From: Bacteroidota bacterium
GTDB lineage: Bacteria; Bacteroidota; Bacteroidia; Chitinophagales; Chitinophagaceae
NCBI GenBank assembly: GCA_947457085.1
Contig: CANGUS010000153.1
Span: 1 to 5,171 of the forward strand
DNA: 5,171 nucleotides
Reading direction: 5' to 3'
The notes under the pieces were generated by a model. That model was not told the origin of the DNA, did not search any database, and worked only from the letters and a program-made list of their open reading frames with translations. This document shows positions 1-5,171 of this stretch, one piece after another. Position 1 is the stretch's first letter, and every line of letters begins with the position of its first letter. The position numbers were made by a program, and so were the translations under genes.

Positions 1-873
1 AAAAATGCGCTGTATATACCCTATCAGCAGGTAATTAATTCTGGACTTAAAGGATTTCAGAGTGCTGCTGGAACTATCATTGACGGTGTGATGTATTTGG
101 ATTGTAAATCCTGGGATTGGCTCGAAATAGGAAAATTAAAGGCTAACTATTTAAATATCATTAAAAACGCCAAAACAAAAGTATACAACCAGTCGGGATA
201 TTTTGTTTCTGATGGCGAAGATGTGTATTGGTTTAATTATTTAAACAATTCAGTATCTATAAATACCAATCGAACACTGGCGCAAAGTATTAATAGACTC
301 GATAATTCAAGCATACAATACTATAAAGACGGGATTTTGTACAGTTATTTTCCTGCAACAGGGGCTTTAGATACGCTCGTTATTGACGAATCAAAATTTG
401 TGAAGGAGCCAGCATCTTTATGGGGTGTACAATTTGATCTAGCTTCTATTTGGCCACTTTGGCTATGTTTATTCTTATTTTTAGCATCGCTTTGGTACTT
501 TTTTAAAGTTCCATCCATAAAAAATCAAAAAAGAGCCGCCGATATTTTTACTGTTGGGGTCAAAAAATTGGATGTTTCCTTTAATCAAACCGAGCTTTCG
601 CTGATTGACTTGTTTATTGAAAAGTCTTTTGTAGGTGCCACTGCCACCATTTCTGATATAAACTACGTTTTAGGTATTAAAGACAAAAACGTAGGCATGC
701 AAAAAAAGGTGAGAAGTGATGTAATTAACGGCATTAATGACAAGTTCAAATATGCCAGTAGCCGAGATATTCAGTTAATTTCGAGTGTTAGAAGCGAAAC
801 AGATAAGCGGTATTTCGAATATTTTATCGCTAAGGATCAAATAAGCGAGGTACAAAAGTTAATAACAGGATAG
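1..873 (+). CDS. Single-pass membrane protein with cytoplasmic HTH-like tail (5'-truncated), function unknown
   Basis: The frame is open from base 1 to the TAG at 871-873, so 290 C-terminal residues are visible and the start lies outside the window. A GTG at 88 and an ATG at 91 are in frame, but the 29 codons before them continue the same style of protein, so I do not take either as the start. Visible residues 1-148 are polar and Tyr/Asn-rich with short strand-like stretches (for example SGYFVSDGEDVYWFNY) and are probably extracytoplasmic. They vaguely recall DKNYY-type repeats or propeller blades, but this is weak. Residues 149-168 form one hydrophobic helix (around IWPLWLCLFLFLASLWYFF), followed by a Lys/Arg-rich stretch that fits the positive-inside rule. 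Residues about 200-281 are helical and include INYVLGIKDKNVGMQKKVRS, a possible helix-turn-helix or winged-helix segment. A sensor or signal-transducing membrane protein is plausible but unproven. It converges on the AraC-type regulator gene. No gene name is recognised. Confidence 0.8.
   Translation, partial: KNALYIPYQQVINSGLKGFQSAAGTIIDGVMYLDCKSWDWLEIGKLKANYLNIIKNAKTKVYNQSGYFVSDGEDVYWFNYLNNSVSINTNRTLAQSINRLDNSSIQYYKDGILYSYFPATGALDTLVIDESKFVKEPASLWGVQFDLASIWPLWLCLFLFLASLWYFFKVPSIKNQKRAADIFTVGVKKLDVSFNQTELSLIDLFIEKSFVGATATISDINYVLGIKDKNVGMQKKVRSDVINGINDKFKYASSRDIQLISSVRSETDKRYFEYFIAKDQISEVQKLITG
445..504 (+). other. Transmembrane segment of the truncated membrane protein
   Basis: About 20 codons encode an uninterrupted hydrophobic, aromatic-rich helix (visible residues 149-168), ending in FFKVPSIKNQKR. 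It separates the Asn/Tyr-rich N-terminal part from the basic, helical C-terminal part. The basic residues after the helix indicate that the C-terminal tail is cytoplasmic. Confidence 0.75.
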
Positions 874-885
874 GTTATTTCCTAT
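870..885. other. Small inverted repeat between convergent stop codons
   Basis: The bases atagg (870-874) and cctat (881-885) are exact reverse complements with a 6-base spacer, ttattt. The hairpin spans the gap between the stop codon of the membrane protein gene (TAG 871-873) and that of the regulator gene (TAA, complement of 885-887). It might act as a weak bidirectional terminator, but the 5-bp stem is short and no clear run of T follows on either strand, so this is a tentative call. Confidence 0.2.
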
Positions 886-2102
886 TAATTTAGCTCGTTT
901 TTACGCTCTAGGTACTCCGAAGGTGTCATACCTGTTTCGGTTTTAAAGGCATTGTAAAAATTGGATCTCGTCGAAAACCCCGACTTTTTACCTATTCCAT
1001 CCATCGAAAGTTCATCTGCCTGCCCTGAATCCAATAATTTGGCGGCGTATTGTATACGAAGTTGTGTACGCAGCGATGTAAACTTAACGTTCATTAAGGT
1101 ATTTAAGCAATACGACACATGGTGAACAGGTACTTTTAGAGATGCAGCAAGCTCATTGATGGTAAACTCTGGATTTAAGTATGGCTCTTCCTTTTTTAGG
1201 TAGGCGTTTATTTTGTCTACCAATTCAAAAAACGGATCATCTTGGGGTAATTGAATCTCCGCCACAATATTTATAGGTTCAACTATGGGGTTAGTTTCCT
1301 TTTTTATCTTCTCCTGACTGCTAATTTCTGTTATACTATTGGCAGTATAAATAGGCATCCCATATAAAATTCTGGGGAATAACAATAACATAAAAGACAT
1401 GCAAAAATAAGCAATGCCGCTAAAAAAGTGGGTAAATTGCGCATTGACCATAGTAGCAGTTACCGTTTGCTTTGATAAGCTGAGGCTTAGTAGAAAAAAA
1501 TTAATGATCAAAATAGCCGTGGTTACTTCTAATAAAATAAGCCACCTGTAGGTTAATTTAAATTGCTGGATAGGAACTTTTGCTCTATTTGATTTTGGGT
1601 TATTTAACCATAATAAATAGGTTATGTAACCTAAATACAAAAATACCAATATAGGTCTTCCCAAGAAATTTACAATTGGCTTAGTAATCCAATTGACCTT
1701 AAACTGAGTAATTAAATTTAGGTCATTTAAAATTTGAGCGGCAATATCTACTTTATAGCTAAAAGGAGTGAGTAAATAAGGAAATATACCTATTAATTGC
1801 ACTAAAAAGGGTATAAAATGAATAATATCAGTGCCTTTTAACCTACTATTATCCGTTAATGTGCCCCTGTAATAGAATAATAATAATGGCCCAGTTAGAA
1901 ACCAAAATGGCGAAAAGTTATTATAAAATACAGCCAACCAAAATGGAGAGTTAGCATATATAGTAAAATAATGCGTTAGACCGTAGGTAGCTAAAATTGA
2001 AAAAAACGCACCTAAATAGATAGTGTTTTTATTAATACGCCAATTATAGGTTACCAAAAGGCCCGATAAAATGATGGTAAGTAGCGATATATAAAGTAGC
2101 AT
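885..2102 (-). CDS. Membrane-anchored AraC-family transcription regulator
   Basis: This complete 405-residue protein is probably an integral-membrane transcription factor that senses something in or across the membrane and binds DNA with its cytoplasmic C-terminus. Hydrophobic segments lie at about residues 2-20, 27-45, 63-78, 92-113, 147-166, 185-207 and 225-246, giving roughly seven membrane helices. A charged linker (about 255-290) follows, then an AraC/XylS-type domain from about 290 to 402. The first helix-turn-helix is around FTINELAASLKVPVHHVSYC (313-332). The second ends in the family signature GFSTRSNFYNAFKTETGMTP (375-394), followed by SEYL. The ATG (complement of 2100-2102) opens directly into the first membrane helix. 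No purine-rich ribosome site is seen before it, as is usual in Bacteroidota. The gene is divergent from the lectin-adhesin gene, which makes that gene a candidate target; autoregulation is also possible. The family call is firm; the ligand and targets are unknown. Confidence 0.93.
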   Translation of the reverse strand: MLLYISLLTIILSGLLVTYNWRINKNTIYLGAFFSILATYGLTHYFTIYANSPFWLAVFYNNFSPFWFLTGPLLLFYYRGTLTDNSRLKGTDIIHFIPFLVQLIGIFPYLLTPFSYKVDIAAQILNDLNLITQFKVNWITKPIVNFLGRPILVFLYLGYITYLLWLNNPKSNRAKVPIQQFKLTYRWLILLEVTTAILIINFFLLSLSLSKQTVTATMVNAQFTHFFSGIAYFCMSFMLLLFPRILYGMPIYTANSITEISSQEKIKKETNPIVEPINIVAEIQLPQDDPFFELVDKINAYLKKEEPYLNPEFTINELAASLKVPVHHVSYCLNTLMNVKFTSLRTQLRIQYAAKLLDSGQADELSMDGIGKKSGFSTRSNFYNAFKTETGMTPSEYLERKNELN

Positions 2103-2137
2103 GAGGGAGAGCGATCAATTGTTTTCTTATATGAAAG

Positions 2138-2164
2138 TAGTCCTAATTTACGAAAATAGGACTA
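2138..2164. repeat. Inverted repeat, 12-base arms with one mismatch, upstream of the AraC-type gene
   Basis: The arms 2138-2149 (tagtcctaattt) and 2153-2164 (aaaataggacta) are reverse complements at 11 of 12 positions with a 3-base spacer (acg). The repeat lies 36-62 bases before the regulator's start codon. It could be a dimer-binding operator or a hairpin in the regulator's leader RNA. It is not placed or built like an intrinsic terminator for any gene in the window. Confidence 0.6.
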
Positions 2165-2169
2165 AAATC

Positions 2170-2183
2170 TAGAATAAATTCTA
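2170..2183. repeat. Short palindrome in the divergent intergenic region
   Basis: The bases tagaat (2170-2175) and attcta (2178-2183) are exact reverse complements separated by aa. It sits six bases beyond the larger 2138-2164 inverted repeat, near the middle of the intergenic region. It may be part of an operator cluster, but a 6-bp arm in AT-rich DNA can arise by chance. Confidence 0.35.
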
Positions 2184-2221
2184 ACTAGTTTTCGGCTTTA
2201 ATTATACTTTCGCGCGTATTT

Positions 2222-2249
2222 ATTAAACTTTTTTCATATAAAGTTTAAT
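2222..2249. repeat. Perfect 10-base inverted repeat upstream of the adhesin gene
   Basis: The arms 2222-2231 (attaaacttt) and 2240-2249 (aaagtttaat) are exact reverse complements with an 8-base spacer (tttcatat). The repeat ends 45 bases before the adhesin start codon. If the weak -7-like box at 2205-2212 is real, the repeat would lie in the transcript leader as an RNA hairpin; otherwise it may overlap the promoter as an operator. This is the longest perfect palindrome I found in the region. Confidence 0.6.
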
Positions 2250-2294
2250 TGATTTTCATTCAAATATTATTCTAGCTAATTTAAATAGATAATT

Positions 2295-2375
2295 ATGATT
2301 CTAAGGAAGTTTGCACAGCTACGATTAGTTGTCCTAACAATTTCAATGTTACTCATTCAGTTTGTTGCTAAGGCT
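2295..2375 (+). other. Signal peptide of the lectin-adhesin
   Basis: Residues 1-27 have a charged N-terminus (Arg4, Lys5, Arg10), a hydrophobic core around LVVLTISMLLIQFV, and an AKA motif that fits signal peptidase I cleavage before Gln28. No Cys follows the site, so it is not a lipoprotein signal. Confidence 0.85.
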
Positions 2376-5171
2376 CAATCACTTACAATTTCTGGAACAG
2401 GGTCAACCTTGTCTTTAGTAAAAAATGTACAAACGATTGTTGATCCAGGAATCACAATCACATCTTCAGAGAATATTACAAATTTTACTGTAAGTATTAC
2501 GGACTCCTACCAAGCAGGTGACGTTTTAGGATATACAGGAACCCTTCCATCGGGTATTCAGGCTAGTGCTTTTAACACAACTACACTTTCAATTATATTT
2601 ACTGGAACATTGTCAGCTGCAGAATGGCAAGCCTTTTTAAGGCGCGTAACTTTAACCACAGTCAATAACGATTGTCGTCCTGAGCGTAGAAAAATAAGTT
2701 TTGTTGCTGGTGAAACCTATTTTAATCCCTTAAATGGACACTTTTATAGAGTTACTACTACAACAGGCACGTGGACATCGAGTAAGACAACAACCCAATC
2801 TTTGTCTTATTATGGAAGACAAGGTTATTTGGTTACGCTTACTTCAGCAGCAGAAAATAGCTTTGTTTCTAAATTTGTCGGCCAGGATTCTTGGATTGGT
2901 GCTTCAGACGATTTTCTGGAAATTAATGAAGCAGTTGGATATACAAAATATGCAAATCAGAATGCTGCTGAAGGGAAATGGCATTGGGTTACTGGACCTG
3001 AAAAAGGGACTAATTTTTCAAATGGTAATTCGCCAAGTGTTGTTACCGTTTCTAATCAATACCAAAATTGGGCTTCTGGAGAACCAAATAATTCAGGTGG
3101 TGAGAATTATGGCCAATTGTATGCGGCTGGTGCCAACTGGAATGATCTTCCAAACAGTATTAGCTGGCTAGCACTTCGTAGTATTTATGAGTTTGGGGAT
3201 ATGCCCAATGACAATACGACTTCAAATCCAATTTATACCAGAGAAGTTATTGTGCAAGGTTCTACAAGTGGGGGAATTACTGGCGGTGAAGTTACAGTTT
3301 GTTCAGGGACTAATAGCACCGTTCTTACTCTTGCTAACTTTACAGGCTCAGTAGTACGTTGGGAGTCATCTATTGATAACTTTATCACTGCTGGAACAGC
3401 AGTAAGTAATACAACCAGTACCCTAACGGCTACCAATCTTACACGTACAACTTATTACAGAGCAGTTGTGAACCCAACTAGTCCAAGTGGATGTACCGGA
3501 TTGGTTACATCTAGTACTGTAGTGACTGTGTCAGCGGCTACTGCTGGTACCGTTTTAGCAACAGGTGGAACTACAATTTGTCAAGGAGGCGAAATAGGAT
3601 TAGTTCTTTCTGGTAATTCGGGTACCGTAACAAAATGGCAAAAGTCTACCGATAATACTACATGGACAGACATCAATAATACAACAGTAAATTTTTCAGA
3701 GACATTAAATACTATTGGTACTTTCCATTATAGAGCAGTAGTTTCAGCTTGTAATACCACTGTAAATTCAGGATCAATTGTTGTTACAGTGCAGGCAGGA
3801 ACTCCACCCGTTGGCGGATCTGTTTCAAGTACATCACACAACTCAACAACCAATTCAGGAACTCTTACACTTTCGGGTCATACTGGAACAGTTCAAAAAT
3901 GGCAGCGTTCTGAAGATAATGGAGTGGTTTGGATAGACATTGCAAACACGACAACTTCTTTAGCTTATTCAAATATTACTAGAAACACGATGTATAGAGC
4001 AAGGCTGCGTAATGGATCTTGTGGAGAAATATTCAGTACTGCTGGTCAAGTTTCAATTTTAACGCCTTCTATTACTTTAAATGGTACATTAACTACATTT
4101 AACGGTTGTGGTGGAACAGCTTCTGCTGCCCAGACTTTTACTATCTCAGGGTCAAATTTGACAGCAGATATTGTATTGGCGGCGGTTTCAGGATTCGAAT
4201 ACTCTTCGGATGGGACAAACTACAGTTCCACACTAACTATACCACGTTCAGGAAGTAGTGTTGCATCTACTAGTATATCTGTTAGGCTTGCAGCTACTGC
4301 TACAGGAACTCCATCTGGAATTGCTTTTGCAACTTCTACAGGCGCTACAACTAGAGCAATTACCCTTTCTGGAAATACAATTTATAATTTACCAACAGGC
4401 ACTAACGGTACAAGATACGGTACTGGAACTGTAGCCTTGTCGGCAACTGTGTCCAGTGGTAATACCGTGGATTGGTATGCTGCACCTACAGGAGGAACTG
4501 CCTTAGCTTCAGGCACAACTACTTACACTACACCTTCTATCAGTCAAACAACTACCTATTATGCAGAAACTAGAAATATTGTTTCTGGTTGCGTAAGCAC
4601 TAGTAGAACAGCTGTAACAGCTTCTGTATTGAGTTGTGCAGACGCTTCTTTAAGTGTTCAACTGAAACTATCTGCGCCTGATGTTTATGTTTCTGCTTTA
4701 CAGGGAAATGCAGGTTCTTTAACAGAATCTTTTAACAACATCACCACAGGGTCAATAGGTTCTAGCGGAAGTTTTGCAGTAGGTACTTACACTTTAACAG
4801 CAGGAGCGGCTAATGTAAATAATTCTGATGTTTGGGGTGGAACGGGAACTAAGTATTTATCTATTTCATCAAACGGCAGCGTGAGTATTACACTGAATAA
4901 TCCTTCAAGGTATGTAGGGTTTTGGTGGTCTGCGGGGAATGTACCAAATAATGTAACTATTTATGGTACCTGTGGAGGTAATGAAATATTGTTGGGTACT
5001 TTTAATGCACAAACTGTTATAGACTTACTAGGTGGCTCAACAATAAAAGCTATTAATGGTACTACTTACTCAACAAGTCTTTATAAAGACCAGCCAGGTC
5101 AAGGAACTGAGCCATCTGCTTATGTCAACCTTCAATTAGATGATCCTAATATTTATTTTACAAAACTAGTG
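2295..5171 (+). CDS. Large secreted C-type lectin and Ig-repeat surface protein, probable adhesin (3'-truncated)
   Basis: The frame runs without a stop for 959 codons to the last base of the window. ATG 2295 is chosen because an in-frame TAG lies at 2286 and a good signal peptide follows immediately: a basic start (MILRK), a hydrophobic core, and a likely cut after VAKA at residue 27/28. Modules in order: a cadherin-like beta module (29-141), a C-type lectin-like domain (142-302), three related Ig-like repeats (322-414, 415-500, 501-589), another beta-sandwich module (590-700), an Ig_7-type domain (701-779), and a module with a GFWW motif (from 780, incomplete). The protein is rich in Thr, Ser, Gly and Asn, as extracellular repeat proteins are. 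It is probably exported by Sec and then displayed or released, perhaps by type IX secretion, but the C-terminal sorting signal would lie beyond the window. Role inferred: binding of sugars on cells, polysaccharide or surfaces. It is divergent from the membrane-bound AraC-type regulator. Confidence 0.9.
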   Translation, partial: MILRKFAQLRLVVLTISMLLIQFVAKAQSLTISGTGSTLSLVKNVQTIVDPGITITSSENITNFTVSITDSYQAGDVLGYTGTLPSGIQASAFNTTTLSIIFTGTLSAAEWQAFLRRVTLTTVNNDCRPERRKISFVAGETYFNPLNGHFYRVTTTTGTWTSSKTTTQSLSYYGRQGYLVTLTSAAENSFVSKFVGQDSWIGASDDFLEINEAVGYTKYANQNAAEGKWHWVTGPEKGTNFSNGNSPSVVTVSNQYQNWASGEPNNSGGENYGQLYAAGANWNDLPNSISWLALRSIYEFGDMPNDNTTSNPIYTREVIVQGSTSGGITGGEVTVCSGTNSTVLTLANFTGSVVRWESSIDNFITAGTAVSNTTSTLTATNLTRTTYYRAVVNPTSPSGCTGLVTSSTVVTVSAATAGTVLATGGTTICQGGEIGLVLSGNSGTVTKWQKSTDNTTWTDINNTTVNFSETLNTIGTFHYRAVVSACNTTVNSGSIVVTVQAGTPPVGGSVSSTSHNSTTNSGTLTLSGHTGTVQKWQRSEDNGVVWIDIANTTTSLAYSNITRNTMYRARLRNGSCGEIFSTAGQVSILTPSITLNGTLTTFNGCGGTASAAQTFTISGSNLTADIVLAAVSGFEYSSDGTNYSSTLTIPRSGSSVASTSISVRLAATATGTPSGIAFATSTGATTRAITLSGNTIYNLPTGTNGTRYGTGTVALSATVSSGNTVDWYAAPTGGTALASGTTTYTTPSISQTTTYYAETRNIVSGCVSTSRTAVTASVLSCADASLSVQLKLSAPDVYVSALQGNAGSLTESFNNITTGSIGSSGSFAVGTYTLTAGAANVNNSDVWGGTGTKYLSISSNGSVSITLNNPSRYVGFWWSAGNVPNNVTIYGTCGGNEILLGTFNAQTVIDLLGGSTIKAINGTTYSTSLYKDQPGQGTEPSAYVNLQLDDPNIYFTKLV
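2379..2717 (+). other. Cadherin-like beta module of the adhesin
   Basis: Residues 29-141 show alternating strand patterns and the order found in bacterial cadherin-like repeats: VSITDSYQAGDVLGY, then LSIIFTGTLSAAEWQAFLRR, then VTLTTVNND and a closing RKISFVAG strand. It contains a single Cys (127). Such modules usually act as spacers or calcium-stabilised adhesion units; here the module presents the lectin domain that follows directly. Confidence 0.55.
2718..3200 (+). other. C-type lectin-like domain of the adhesin
   Basis: Residues 142-302 carry the landmarks of the fold in order: NPLNGHFYRV, YLVTLTSAAENSFV, the WIGASDD stretch, WHWVTGPE, WASGEPNN, GENYGQL and NWNDLP. The EPN triplet (263-265), Glu270/Asn271 and the WND triplet (282-284) match the calcium and sugar-binding positions of C-type lectins; in animal lectins EPN goes with mannose-type ligands. 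The domain has no Cys at all, so it lacks the disulfides of animal members. Sugar binding is therefore plausible, but the ligand cannot be read from sequence alone. Confidence 0.85.
3258..4061 (+). repeat. Three tandem Ig-like repeats in the adhesin
   Basis: Residues 322-414, 415-500 and 501-589 share a pattern: a G-rich entry, a strand ending in SG or TG, then xxWxxSxDN, a Thr/Asn-rich turn, and TxxYRA followed by a Cys-containing turn. Examples are KWQKSTDNTTWTDINNTT in repeat 2 and KWQRSEDN in repeat 3. Repeats 1 and 2 each hold two Cys (336/400 and 429/486), while repeat 3 keeps only the second (576). They are similar in protein but well diverged in DNA, so recent duplication is unlikely. 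Such repeats are common stalk units of Bacteroidota surface proteins. Confidence 0.75.
4062..4394 (+). other. Beta-sandwich module of the adhesin (bacterial 'sFxxSGsnL' type)
   Basis: Residues 590-700 follow a pattern seen in many Bacteroidota exported proteins: AAQTFTISGSNLTADI, then GFEYSSDGTNYSSTLTI, then SISVRLAATATGTPSG and a closing ITLSGN strand. It resembles spacer domains of the ASH/Hydin-like type in layout, but I do not assign a family name with confidence. It has one Cys (605). Confidence 0.5.
4395..4631 (+). other. Ig_7-type domain of the adhesin
   Basis: Residues 701-779 match the Ig_7 pattern of Bacteroidota surface proteins: GTVALSA, VDWYAAPTGGTALASG, YTTPSISQTTTYYAE and a final GCVSTSRTAVTASV. 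The first Cys usually found near the start of this domain is replaced here (Tyr708 in TRYGTG), leaving Cys766 without its usual partner. Domains of this type often precede gliding-motility or type IX sorting C-termini. Confidence 0.7.
4632..5171 (+). other. C-terminal module with GFWW motif (incomplete)
   Basis: Residues 780-959 differ from the Ig-like stalk. They begin after Cys781 (SCADAS), include GTKYLSISSNGSVSITL, then YVGFWWSAGNVPNNVTIYG (Phe876, Trp877, Trp878), then ILLGTF and a late YVNLQLDD strand. The layout recalls the beta-rich domain of PEP-CTERM/Npun_F0296-like surface proteins, in which a GFWW-type strand is followed by an N-x-I-x-FY strand, but this similarity is from memory and uncertain. 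The module runs off the window end. Confidence 0.4.

Larger units (their letters stand above)
2103..2294. promoter_or_regulatory. Divergent promoter and operator region between regulator and adhesin genes
   Basis: These 192 bases separate two divergent start codons, so they must hold the promoters for both genes. The region is very AT-rich and contains three inverted repeats (listed separately). No clean Bacteroidota -7 box (TAnnTTTG) is present on the plus strand; the closest is TACTTTCG at 2205-2212, one mismatch, and no convincing -33 TTG lies upstream of it. On the minus strand similar near-matches (for example TATTTTCG, inside the 2138-2164 repeat) exist but do not stand out. Neither start codon has a recognisable Shine-Dalgarno sequence. 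The promoter role follows from arrangement; exact promoter positions cannot be fixed by eye. Confidence 0.65.

Noticed and set aside
88..93. GTG 88 or ATG 91 as the start of the first gene
   Set aside because: The frame stays open with similar protein character back to base 1, and no ribosome-site signal or signal peptide appears at these codons, so the true start is probably upstream of the window.
2138..2249. The intergenic inverted repeats as ends of an insertion sequence or as intrinsic terminators
   Set aside because: No transposase gene or target-site duplication is present, and the repeats lie between divergent starts, where no transcript needs to end; the stems are AT-rich with no GC core followed by a T run.
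2734..3171. A 145-codon open reading frame on the plus strand in another frame
   Set aside because: It lies wholly inside the C-type lectin region of the adhesin; the 2295 frame there encodes recognisable lectin motifs, while this frame gives a featureless Leu/Gln/Ile-rich product with no plausible start context.
3233..3436. A 67-codon open reading frame on the minus strand
   Set aside because: It is antisense to the first Ig-like repeat; its Val/Thr-rich product is what the complement of Thr/Val-rich coding sequence gives, with no recognisable domain.
3258..4061. Recent tandem DNA duplication in the Ig-like repeats
   Set aside because: The repeats are alike in protein pattern only; their DNA differs throughout apart from short stretches such as tatagagca, so they are old, diverged modules.
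1..5171. tRNA, rRNA, CRISPR array, riboswitch or phage-type attachment site
   Set aside because: Coding sequence fills almost the whole window and the only noncoding stretch over 100 bases (2103-2294) has no cloverleaf, regular spacer-repeat pattern or known aptamer motif that I can recognise.

Overview
The window looks like a piece of a low-GC Bacteroidota chromosome, most likely Flavobacteriia or Sphingobacteriia. The reasons are the AT-rich codon use, the lack of Shine-Dalgarno sequences at the two visible starts, a membrane-anchored AraC-type regulator of a kind common in this phylum, and a large Thr/Ser-rich surface protein built from Ig-like modules (including one of the Ig_7 type) that are typical of Bacteroidota cell-surface and type IX-secreted proteins. 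This is inference from sequence style; no taxonomic marker is present.

Layout: (1) Positions 1-873, plus strand: the 3' part of a gene for a single-pass membrane protein with a probable extracytoplasmic N-terminal part and a cytoplasmic tail containing a helix-turn-helix-like segment; function unknown. (2) Positions 885-2102, minus strand: a complete 405-residue regulator with about seven membrane segments followed by an AraC-type DNA-binding domain. It converges on gene 1 with only 11 bases between the stop codons. (3) Positions 2103-2294: a 192-base AT-rich divergent promoter region with three inverted repeats and a 10-base motif that occurs once facing each gene. (4) Positions 2295-5171, plus strand: a large secreted protein of which 959 codons are visible and which is still open at the window end. 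It has a signal peptide, a cadherin-like beta module, a C-type lectin-like domain with the EPN and WND calcium/sugar-site motifs, three related Ig-like repeats, a further beta-sandwich module, an Ig_7 domain, and the start of a module with a GFWW motif.

The most coherent reading is a divergent pair: a membrane-bound transcription regulator and a multi-domain lectin/adhesin it may control through the palindromic intergenic region. The regulatory link is inferred from arrangement only. I see no RNA gene, CRISPR array, insertion sequence or other mobile element. No wholly new system can be demonstrated from this window; the most unusual elements are the lectin-adhesin architecture and the palindrome-rich control region.
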